NCBI GenBank assembly: GCA_013398015.1
Contig: VZRR01008219.1
Coordinates: 1-64,000, forward strand
Direction: 5' to 3'
DNA length: 64,000 nt
From: Oreocharis arfaki
Lineage: Eukaryota; Chordata; Aves; Passeriformes; Paramythiidae
A program made the translations under genes and the position numbers. The notes under the pieces were generated by a model. The model was not told the origin of the DNA, did no database searches, and was given only the letters and a program-made list of their open reading frames with translations. Shown in pieces: positions 34,202-44,900 of the stretch. How positions within the stretch are numbered: position 1 is the stretch's first letter; every line of letters starts with the position of its first letter.

Positions 34202-37200
34202 TTCTGCAAATTTAAGAACTTAAGTGCAGGTGCTGAAGAAAGGGGTGCTCGTACTCTAGGAACTGGAACAGAGAATCCCCAGGGGAAGGGGAGAGCCAGC
34301 TGCTGCCAACCCCTGGAGATTTTGGCTTCTCAGATTGACCGCTATTGCAGCTGTGCTGTCTTGTCACTTCCCGTTGCGCCCCCGAGCCCCTCCTAACAAA
34401 CGTTAGCCAACCTGAGTCCTGTAGCGAGAGGCTGGTCTCCCTTTTGTCTCGGCTTCCTCTCAGGTACAGCACTGCTCCTCATAACCTTCCAGGTTCCCCC
34501 TAAGCCCCAGTGGGACAGTGCTTATTCTTACCTCTTGGCTCACACTGGTTTTGGCCCCTAACGTTTACTGGAGCCCCATCCTGTGAAGATGCTGCCTCTC
34601 TATAGCTGCATTATCTCTGAGCATCCTGGTGTTCCTGGGGCAGAGGTGCTGCCCAGGAGGGGGGGGCGGGACACTGCTGTTTGCTGGTTTGAGAATCCAT
34701 TTGCTCTGCTCCTGCCCAGCCCACTTTACTGCAACCCTTCAGTTATCAGAGGTACGAAATTCATGCTGGACACGGTGCCGTTGGGATCGCTGCTCTGATA
34801 CCTGGGGTGTGTTCTGCAAAAATACAGCAAAACCGTGTGGAAGCAAGGCCAGTGCCTCAAGTGCAATTCAGACGTTAAATGCTCTGCTGTCCTGTGTCAC
34901 GCTGCAGTCTGCATTGTCTTTCCCAAGTTAAGCACAGAGTGTATTTAGTCCTAACTTGGTCTTGCCTGTGACAGAATCCCAGGTATATAAAGCAATGGAT
35001 TCTAGTAACTGAGCAAAAGAGCATTAAACATCTCTATCTGCTTGTTCCTGACCTGGCCCGGAGTGGTGTTCAGTGCGATTTCTTTTGCGACTGTGAATCT
35101 GTAATTAGCTAAATTTACAGGTTCACAAATGGTGAGCAATTTACTTTGGCAAAAAAGGAAATGCCCCTTCCTGCAGCCACAACACTTCAGGTGTGTGTGG
35201 ACAGAAACCTTTCAAGTATTGCCCTGCTCTGTAGTCGGATCCAGCCGCAAGCGTTCCTCTTTGAGCACGCGTTTGTGTGTCTGTCCTTGTCCATCCTGCA
35301 GCTCCGTGGGCAAGGCCTTGGGCTTCCCAGGCAGAACTGTGGATGCATCTCTGAGGGTTGGTGCTGGCACTGTGACTTAGGCCAGATGGAGGAAGGTGAA
35401 AGGGAACTCGTAATAATGTAAAAAACTACACATGAGCTTATGGGAATCTTCGCAAAGCACAAAGACAAGGTACTTTTATTTCTAGATAACCATATCGAGA
35501 GTACATCTCCTGATGAGCCTCTTTCTTAAGGGATCTCAGAATGAAGAGATCTTAGCGTATTCTCTATTTTAGGATATTCTTGCTGCATTTTCCTATCCCA
35601 GGATGCTGGAAAGTTAGTCAGAATGTGTCGGATTCTAAGGAATTATTTTTGTGTAAGCTTTTGTGAAATGGATTTTCTAGAAAACTTACTGCGTTTTGGA
35701 CTCTGTGTGTGTGAAGTTGAATGTTAAGAGGAAGGGTTGTCATGTATGTACTGCTGCTGTGGACTGAACTTCGGAGTGCTGGAGTTCTGGGCTGTACTGT
35801 TGATCATCGATTGCTCTTCCATGTACAAAACATTGCAGGTTGGCCTTATCAGAAAAAAAAAAAAGACCCAAATCTTTTACCATGTTGCAGAATGAAATTG
35901 ACTTTTTTTTGCCATTTTCTGGTTCCCTGCTGGTACTCATTGCTATGCTGTGTCCCCAGAACAGGTCACTGGGGCCTCTTGATGCCATGCATTCTCTGGT
36001 GTCTGCCTTCCCACCACAGCAATTCCCTTTCCTGGCCCCTTGCAGGAGTTTCTCTCACGTGGAGGAGAGGTCTCCTTATGGTCCATCTGTCACAGACATG
36101 CAGGAACACTTTTGTGTCATTCCACATGTCGTGTTTATTAAGGAATGGTGCAGTCTCTGAGGTGGCAAGGGCAGCTTTACTGCTTGCTCAGTCGGGGTAG
36201 GGCTGCCCCTCTCCTGCTGCTTTGCTGATGGCTTTGGGTTCTTCTCTGGGCACGTTCTCTGTGGGAGAGAACTGTTCTTGACCTACATCCTCTCCTTACT
36301 GAAGATGATGAACCTGCTTTTGGTACATCCCCGCCTCTAGCCACACAACAGGTTACTCTGGAGCAGAGATGGATTCTGTGGACACTCTGGATAACTTGTG
36401 AATCAATGAGGGGAGAGTAGGAGGCAGGGCTGGTGTTACTTCATCTCTTTTCTGGATGTGGTTGTTTCAGTAGTAGTGTGGAGATGGGCAGAGGACAGAC
36501 AAGAATAAATCCAGGCTGGCTAGGGAAGAAGTTCCTGACTTACTGGCACAAGGAGCCCTGTGGGGCATGAAACAAAAGGCTTGCATGCACAGCAGTGAGA
36601 AGGTGGCAGCAGTAGTAAGGAAAATAAATGACTGTGTTAGGCATTTTTGTGGTCAGGCAGAAGCTTTGAGTATCTGATGTGCTGCTGATGTAATAAGCAT
36701 CAGTTGCAACATGTGTTTTGGTTGCTTGGTCCTTCCTTTATAATATTCTTTTCTTTCTAGGGTCTTTTAGATTTGACAAGTCAGCAAGAATTTGTACTCT
36801 CTTGTCCCCCACCCCACTGACCACATGTTCAGAAAATTCATTGTATGAGTCTGTTTGCTCTGGGAACACCCCCCTAGTTAACGAGGTCAGCTGTGGGGTT
36901 GAGTTCTGCAGAGTTTGGAGTCCTGTGGTCAGAGCTGGCACAGGCCTTGTGGGGGTCACCAAAGGCTGGATTAGCTTGGATGGCAGCGTTCTCACAGACC
37001 CGAGTGAGAGGCTGCACTGTTAAGAGGTGTGGATTAGAAAATGGAAGTTTTCTTCCCCCCTGTCTTCAAGTATATCACAGTAATCTTAAACTGCAGGGTC
37101 CAATTACCCCGAAAGGTGTGGTGCAACCTCTCTTTAGTGGATCTCTTGTAGCTGGCAGAGGGAAGGCAGGAGCTATGTACTTACAGCAGGGCATATAGAA

Positions 37201-38789
37201 TTACTTTCACTTGTGTTGCTTATCCCCTTCCGAGAAGTGCCTCAATATCTGTCCTCGAGTGGCCTGTACTTTAACAAAATATCTACCTTTAGACCCAATT
37301 CTGTCTTCACTTTATCCTTAGCATACCCTAAAGCTGAGATGCTAAAACAGCAGAGGACTGGATCTATGAAAAAAGTGGCAAATACTTAAGGAACTGCAGT
37401 GGGCAGCATGCTCCCTAAGGAACTGTCAGGGGAGAGGCTTTCAAGGTAAGGTGCAACTTAAATTCAGCTGTTCTTAATTCTAAGCTAGGCTTAGTTGGGC
37501 ATTGTGGCTGGGAGCTGGGCAAGGGCGTCACAAATGAAAAATTGCAGGAACAAGAGGCTGAGAGCAAAGACTGAAACCCAGAATTCCTCTGCTGCCCAAA
37601 AGCCCAAAGTGCAGCTGCAGAGCCACGTCCCAGGCGTTGGAGCTCTTGTGTGCAGCCTGGTGGGCTCCTGAGTCCCTTGAGCTTCAGAAGATCCAGGCTG
37701 TGGGGCTGTGGGTGGCATGGCAGTGCTGAGCTGCTCAGCTGGCCCAAACAGGAATATTACTGAGTGCACAGAGAGGCAGCTTAAAAACTTAAGGTTTTGG
37801 TTCTCACTGGGCTGGGTGGATGCTGAGTAGAGGTTCTCACGGTGGGAATTCGGCTGCTGAAAACTAATGAAAATGACTTCGACCTAAAGTACTAGGTCTG
37901 GCCCAACAAAACAAGCAGAGGCAAGGAAGCAGCACTTCTGCAGCCTTCTGTCCCTTCAGATGTGAATCATTGAGCAGCTGCTGCTGCAGATACTCACCAG
38001 TCCAAAGAGAAGCCCCAACCACAGAGCTGGGCAGTGCAGCAGAAGCGTGGTCTCTGTTCAGTATTGCACCTGGGTTTGGTAAATTCTAGCTGGAGGTGAA
38101 GTGCCTGTTGTGGTGGTGTTTGCAGTTTCTTTCCTAACTTGCCTTCTGGAGAGCAAGTCAGTACTACAGGAATCCATTTTTCATTCTGGCTGGGGCTGTG
38201 CTCAGGCAGCTGCAGCTCAAGGGCCAGGTGGAAGCTGCAGTGCTGAGTGCTCTTACACAGGACAAGTTTTGCTGCCAGAATCCCATTTCCTTCCTTCCCA
38301 CATAGCACTGATCACAGCTAGGCTAACACTGTGGAGTGGATTTTTAAACTAATCAATGCTTTCTAATGGTCACAAATGAAAAATTTAATTAGTGCTAAAC
38401 AAGCAAGCTTCGGAAGTTTGGTCTTCTTTCATTTTAATGATTGTAGTAGATAAAATAATCTGAGGTTATAAACCTTCCCTATGTTTATTGTCAGTTACAG
38501 AGGTATGGCAGTACTGGCACAGCCCTAGTAAGGCAGATCTTGCTATTCTGGCAAGAAACTAGAAATGCATCTGGGCACTGCAGTCTCTCATTCACTAAGC
38601 CAGAGCAAGCTCCTGTTACAGAATTTTGAGAGTGCAATTACTAGGTTCTTTTGCTGTGAAATGGGGGAGTGGGGTGGAGAGGTGCACATGGCCAGCCCAG
38701 CTGTGATGAATGTCATAGTAGAATGTCATAGTCCAGGCTCTGTGTCTGCTTGTGTTGGAGCACAATGGGAAAAAGTGTTTCCCAGTGAA
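34202..38789 (+). other. BCL2L13 3' flank or extended 3' UTR
   Basis: About 4.6 kb with no recognisable coding exon on either strand. AATAAA hexamers occur at 36504-36509 and 36623-36628. An imperfect 13-base duplication (AATGTCATAGTAG/AATGTCATAGTCC) is at about 38708-38733. It may be transcribed as a long 3' UTR, but the sequence alone does not decide that. Confidence 0.5.
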
Positions 38790-39715
38790 AAATTCCTGTT
38801 TAGTATCTTTATTGATGATCTGGATGAGGGGATTGAGTTTAACATTAGCAGATTTGCAGATGACAGCAAGTTGGGTGCAAGTGTCAGTCTCTGGAGGGTA
38901 GGAGGGTGCTGGGAGGGACTGGGACAGGCTGGATCAATAAGCTGAGTCCAGCACTACGAGGTTCAGCAGGACCAAGTGCCTGGTCCTGCACTTTGGCCAC
39001 AACAACCCCTGCAACACTACAGGCTGGGGACACAGTGGCTGGACAGTGGCCAAGCAGGAAGGGCCTGGGGGGATAACTGACAGCAGCTGAACTGAGCCAG
39101 CAGTGTGCTAATGTGGCCAGGAAGGCCAGTGACACCTGGCCTGGATCAGGAATGGTGTGGCCAGCAGGAGCAGGGCAGGGATTCTTCCCTGTACTCGGCC
39201 CTGGTGAGGCTGCACCTTGAGTCCTGTGCCCAGCCCTGGGCCCCTCAGTGTAGGAAGGATGTTGAGATGCTGGAGCGAGCCCAGAGAAGGGGAACGAGGC
39301 TGGTGAAGGGTCTGGAACGCCAGACCCCACGAGGAGCAGCTGAGGGAGCTGGGAGTGTTGAGCCTGGAGAGGAGGAGGCTCAGGGGAGACCTCATCACTC
39401 TCTACAGCTCCCTGACAGAGGGTGCAGCCAGGTGGGGGTCGGGCTCTGCTCCCAGGCTACAGCGACAGGACAAGAGGACACGGTCTGAAGCTGTGCCAGG
39501 GGAGGTTTGGTTTGGACATTAGGAAGAAGTTCTTCACAGAAAGGTGACTGGACATTGGAATGGGCTGCCCAGGGAGCTGGTGGAGTCGCCATCCCTGGAA
39601 GTGATTAAGAAAGACTGGATGTGGCACACACTGGCATGGTCTTGTTGACAGGGTGGTGTTTGGCCGTAGATTGGACTCAATCTCAAAGGTTTTTTACAGC
39701 CTAGGTGATTCTGTG
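38790..39715 (+). mobile_element. CR1 LINE, 3' portion with RT remnant and UTR
   Basis: Reads in + orientation. The first part translates with one short open stretch to FSIFIDDLDEGIEFNISRFA followed by DDSKLGA, the CR1 reverse-transcriptase region with the FADD catalytic box. Degraded CR1 ORF2 C-terminal sequence follows, including ERAQRRG-like and CSQV-like stretches. The element ends at ATTCTGTG, the characteristic CR1 3' terminal repeat. Multiple stops and frameshifts make it a dead copy. It lies between BCL2L13 and BID. Confidence 0.88.
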
Positions 39716-41104
39716 AAACATGGAGGGGGGAGGCACAATGTCTGCTCTACCTCATGAGGGCAGAAGCTGTGCATGACTTTAATTTGGCTTGGACTGCTTA
39801 ATTTCAGCACCGGGAAGGTTGCAAGGACAGTATTGCTTTGACTTCATGTATGTACCTGTGCTTAAAAGTGCAAGCTCTGCATTGCTGTAACAAAAAAAAG
39901 GGGGAGGGGGGTGTGTATTTATAAAATTTAAGCCAGCACTACTTGACTCTGGTAGACCAAGCTTGCAGGGCCAGGTCTAGGCAACAGAACTCAGATTGTG
40001 TCTGACAGTGAACTCTCCTGACCAGGATTTGGCTGGGGAATGACACCAGCTGGGAAGGGTCAGTAGTGTCAAGTCCAGGGGAACCACAACACATCACTCA
40101 GATCCACCTCCTTAAGTTAAATAACTTTATCACTTTGTTTTTCTACTTAGAGCTGACCGTCTCTCAGTCTCTTGGGTAGGCTGACTTGCTTCCTCCAAGC
40201 TAGAGGTCTATGGTCATGCTGTAGAAGTGGGGGAGCTCCTGTTAGCTTCCAGTGGAAGCTGCTTTTGATCTCCCTGCAGTATCTGCAGGGCAGGCAAGGG
40301 ACACTATCGACGTGGACACAACAAACTGCCGAGGATGCATCTTACTGCTGTACCTTTAGGGGCTTTGTCCTCATTTTTAACTTGCAGGATAAGCTTTTAT
40401 TCAAGTGTAAGCCTAAACCCCACTCAGACCAAAAGAATGCCACTTGATTTGTTAAGTAGCAAAGACTAACGGGACTGACTCTGAAGCTGCAGGTTAGGGG
40501 ATCTCTTCTGCCAGGCTTCTGCTGGGTGTAAGCAAATAGTGACAGACTTGCAGGGATTTTGGATTCTGTTCTCAAGAGGCCTGCCTGGGGAAAGAGACCC
40601 TGACTGCTCCTCAGGGTCACCCATTATCCCAAGAACTCGTCATACTGTTCCTTCCAATATGCAAGTGCAGCCCTATTGGGGAAAACTGTCTAAAGCTTCT
40701 TGTGCCATTTGGTTAATAAAAGTGTTTCCACCTTGACAAGAAAGTTCTTTCCAGCTTCACTGTTCAATATTCAGTTCAAGTGAAGGGGTATGTACGTTGT
40801 TTCCCTCTGCTAATGGGACACTGCTGTAAGACCATGCCCCCGGGTTGCACTTTAATAAAGGGTACAGTTTTCAAAAACAACGTGTAGCCTACTTCTGTGC
40901 TTCCCCTCTCCCCCCGTTTTAGTGCAGGCACCAAAAGAAAAGGTGGTTTTACTTACATGAAACTTGCTTATGCAAGGCACAAGGACAGGACCAGAGTGTC
41001 TCTGCTGCTGCCAGCTGCATCATAAGCCATGGTGAATTAGAAGAATTCCATGAGTACCCGCGCAAAAAATTTTCAGGTGGAAAGTAAAAGTCTGCAGAGC
41101 TGTA
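39716..41104. other. Intergenic gap between convergent BCL2L13 and BID
   Basis: Unique-looking noncoding DNA between the CR1 copy and the inferred BID polyadenylation site. It contains the two AATAAA hexamers on the + strand. No coding exon is recognised. Confidence 0.5.
40854..40859 (+). terminator. Distal polyadenylation signal AATAAA
   Basis: AATAAA in CTTTAATAAAGG, with another at 40715-40720. They lie just before the region where BID transcription from the other strand should end, so they are candidates for the distal end of a long BCL2L13 UTR. Confidence 0.35.
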
Positions 41105-41945
41105 GTAGCCATCAGAAATGAAATTTTTATTTAAGTTAAAAAACCCCACCAAAATATTTACATACTTAGAAAAGTCCTGAGGCAGCTGGATTACAGGTGA
41201 CACATTTGCCACCTTGTGTATCAAACAACCCGAGTCCAAATTTGTTCAACCTGAGATGTGACTACAAGACATGCTACTTTTTCTTAAGCATATCCAGGTT
41301 GCATTCCCAAAAAAACTTGCCCTGTGCCTACCCCTGCCCTTTTGTTTACAGTTTTTCCATCAGTTTTAGTTTTCAAGCTAACACAGGTGTATAGTGATTG
41401 GTACTGAAGTATCTTCAGCTGTGTCTGGCCACACCCCCCTCCATCCCTCAGGGCTCTGTTCCTTCTTGCTGCCAGCTTCTCATCAAGATAGACCTGATTC
41501 CCACCCACCCCCTTGATGATCTCCGCTGATCAACCACCTCTTCCACAGCCTGAGGCCCTCCTGGCAACAACACTCAGCATGGCTCAGCTGCAGGAGCAGG
41601 GCTGGGAAGTGAATAACTAAAGCAAAATGCTACAGTTGCTTAGAAAAAACACTGAGAGAGCAGGCCCTGTGTCCAGTGGGCCTCTGGAGGCACAAGACAG
41701 GCCCTGCACAAAGGCTGCTGCTAAGATAAAAAATATTGTAAAAGGAGAGAGGCAAGCACTACCCCCTACAGGTACAGGGCAGCTCACACTACTATTACTG
41801 CTGTGCTAGTCTACAAAAGCCTATCTATGAAGCTCTGCCATCCCTTTTCACATCGGTATCTTAGAAGTTAACAGTAAATCAAGTGATCTTCATCCATCAA
41901 GGAAAGTCTCCAGGAATCCACGTTCTCCACACAGGCTTGGAGAGC
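41105..41945 (-). other. BID: BID 3' UTR (inferred)
   Basis: The segment from the inferred stop to just beyond an AATAAA on the minus strand (41131-41126) would be a UTR of about 0.84 kb. No repeats are recognised inside it. Confidence 0.5.
41126..41131 (-). terminator. BID polyadenylation signal AATAAA
   Basis: The minus strand reads AAATAAAAAT here. It is the first clear AATAAA after the inferred BID stop and lies about 270 bases from the opposing AATAAA at 40854, which defines a tight convergent end. Confidence 0.5.
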
Positions 41946-41957
41946 TCACTCACCCAG
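41946..41957 (-). CDS. BID: BID terminal coding exon (Leu-Gly-Glu-stop), inferred
   Basis: The donor at 43168 requires a further exon. A pyrimidine-rich acceptor (GTCTCTCCCTCCAG) at 41958 opens a phase-0 frame reading Leu-Gly-Glu-stop, giving a total of 184 residues, close to the family length. Human BID likewise ends only a few residues beyond this helix. Other acceptors between 41100 and 43167 could be used instead. Confidence 0.55.
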   Translation of the reverse strand: MGE

Positions 41958-44900
41958 CTGGAGGGAGAGACACAGAAGGGCATTATTAACAGCAGCACAG
42001 CTCTCCCGAGGCAAGCCCTGCCCTGTGCCTGCCCAGGAGCCCGGCAGTTCCAGCACCGCGAACCGCGTGTCAACACTGCCACCTGCCGAGCTCCTTCCTG
42101 GGCCAGCAGCAGCGACAAGGCCCAGGGGGACAGTGTGGGACAGCTCCTGGTGCCCAGCCCTCTCCCTGCCCTTGTGCCATGAGCCAGCTGGGGCAGCAGT
42201 ACGGGCCAGTCTCCCACGAGTGGCTCGTTTCTGGCATAACTCAGCACCCTGGAGCCAAAGTGAGGGAAGGGAAGGGCAGTGCCGAGTGACACGGCACAGT
42301 GACACTGCCCGGGGTGCTGGGTGAGGCAAGTGACAGCCTGAGCTGGGCCCCTCTGCAGATGTCTGCCAGCACTGTCCGTGGCAAGGCTGCAGTGCAGGAG
42401 TGTCCCACAGGCCTGCAGCACAGCACAGCTGTGTCACCACTGCTGCACAGGGTGGCAGGATCACAGCCCTGCCCACTCAAATCTCATTCTCAACGACCAC
42501 CGAGTCTTAGCGCCAGTGTGTTCATCCTCTCCCCGCAAGACTTGTTAGTTTCTGAAGCTGGGGCCAAAGGCCCTGGGCTCTGGCCTGGCTTGCCTGCGAG
42601 CTGCACAGCCTCCCCCCCTCTGCTCAAGTGCCAACAGAGAACAAGAACAGATTTGACCATTTCTCATCGTTCCTCTGCTAGTGTTAATTCTCAAGAGCAA
42701 TTCCATTTCGCTTCCAGTTCTCCCAAGCTCTGGGGAGCTGAGGAACACAAGAGCAGAGACCTCAGGGTCAAGACACAGGGGAAATGCAGCCAATAGAGCT
42801 CAGGTCAGGCTTTCCTTCCCTGAGGGAATGAAAGAATCATTAACCAGAATCTTAGTGGCACAGCTCCCAAGGAGATTGCAGGGAGGAGAGGAGCAGTCAC
42901 AGCTCTCTCTGCCCGACAGAACAAATGCACTCTGTTCACTGGCTGCTGTGAGAGGGGGGCAAGCAGAAACTGAGACATGTCCCCCTCAAGCACACTCATC
43001 TCCAGAGCTCTGCAGGGACCAACATTCCCTTCTGGCCCAACCTCCAGAGCACTACAGGGAAACCAGCAGGCCACAGGCAGTTCAGAGCTAGGCCACCCCT
43101 CAGGGAAAAACCCATGATAGCTAAAAGGCTGGCTGTGACTCCCATAGAGCTGTTTGACAGCACTCACCATTTCAACAATGTAGTTGTGGAACTGTTGGTT
43201 CATGTAGTTCAGAGTGGTGTTAATGACACGGTGTAGAAGGGAGGGCACTGTATTCAGAATTTTCTTAGTCAAGACCATTGCTAGCACCAACATGGCCCTC
43301 TCCTGTTCCATGTCTGAGGGGATGGATCTTGTAAGCTCTCCCACTACCCTGGACACCTGCAGGGTTATCTCCTGTATGGAAGGGAAGAGAAGGATCTCAG
43401 TGCAACAGCTGTGGCAGAAATGGGTCTCAGCACAGCCTGCCAGGACTGTGCTAATAACTGATGTGCTTGTTGTAAACACTCCACAGGATGCTGCTCCGCT
43501 TCCTCCCAGCCATGGCAGCCAGCCTATAACATAAAAAAACAGCCCCAAAAACTATGGCCCTTGAACCAGATGTAGATCTAATCCTTAGGTAGCTGCCTTT
43601 TTGCTTTTTGACACAAGAGACCTCAAACTCTACTTCCCTTGCACGGCAGCAAGGCATGGTAGATGCTGGGCCAGCTGCGTCTAGGAAGAGGCCACCCCAG
43701 CAAGCCACCCAGCCAGGCCTAAACCCACTGCTACTCCCAACCCTGCACCTATGAAGACACAGCACCAGAAAAGAGTCTCATGACTTGCTGCCTCTTCAGT
43801 GCTCAGTAACAAGCACGACTTAAACTGCTGTCACTAACCTGCTCAATTTTTACCCACGTGATGATCAGCAGATATGCAGGACTTGGCACCAAAGTCCAAA
43901 GATCTTAAGTACTAAAACTAAGCCTTAACCAAACAGTCCATTTACCAAGATAAGCTATTGGGTCATCAAAAGAAGGATAAAATCCCTCTGAAAGTCAGTT
44001 CTTTTCCACAACCACCATTCACCATCTGCAGAAAGGAGATGAACCCAAGGAACTCAATTTACACATTAACTTCTGCCACAGAATCACCTCTAACAAATCT
44101 TCAAAGGTAAGTGTTTGGGATGAATTTTAAAATGCCTTCGAAGTCACAGCAGGAAGGATGCAGACCATTTAAAAGGAGAACTGCTCACCAGGTTGCTGTT
44201 CACTCACCTCTTCAGACAGATTCTGATTCAGAAAGTGCTGCACAAGGTCATTTACTACTCTTCCTTGGATTTCTTTATCCAACTGGTCTCCAATCTCAGC
44301 GAGCTGAGCAGCAATGATCCGGATAACATCTTCATTTGTTGGAGCCAACCCTGCCAACACAAAGAACAGAATTTAGTTCACAGGCTGTAGTCAGACCAGG
44401 TTCAGTGCAGGTCACAGTGTTTTGCTCATCTCCACCAGCAATGTCCTTCCAACCCTGGAGTGTATTCATGACAGCTCTAAGGACAATTTCTTTAAGTGCA
44501 CCCAGGCTGCTAACCAGAGACAGTGGCAAACACATTTTTTTATCTGTAGTTTAGGTAAAGTGCAGCCTCATCCTGCCCAAAAAAAAAATCACTACAGGGC
44601 ATGCTAGAACATCTCCAACCAAACTTTGAACAGGACAGTAACAGCCAACATCCTGCCCAGAGAGGTAATTGAGAAGATGTGCATGACCTTAAAGGTCTTT
44701 TTTCAACCTAATGAAATTCTAGAATTTAAGTGGAATTCTAGAATTTAAGTTGTCAGGATTTGTCTCTTAAGCACCATCTAAAATACAGCACCTCATAGAA
44801 CAGTTTGAGTTGGAAGGGACCTTGAAAGGCCATGTCATCCAAACCCCCTGCAATAAGCAGGGACATCTTCAACTAGATTAGATTGCTCAAAGCCCCAGCC

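Noticed and set aside
41897..42476. Overlapping 174- and 176-residue minus-strand open frames
   Set aside because: GC-rich intron sequence with no homology; only the last three codons of one frame are used, as the inferred BID terminal exon.
42805..43167. Continuation of the BID exon 4 frame beyond 43168
   Set aside because: A near-perfect GTGAGT donor follows GAAATG, and the extra residues (SAVKQLYGSHSQ...) resemble no BID protein and would make it far too long.
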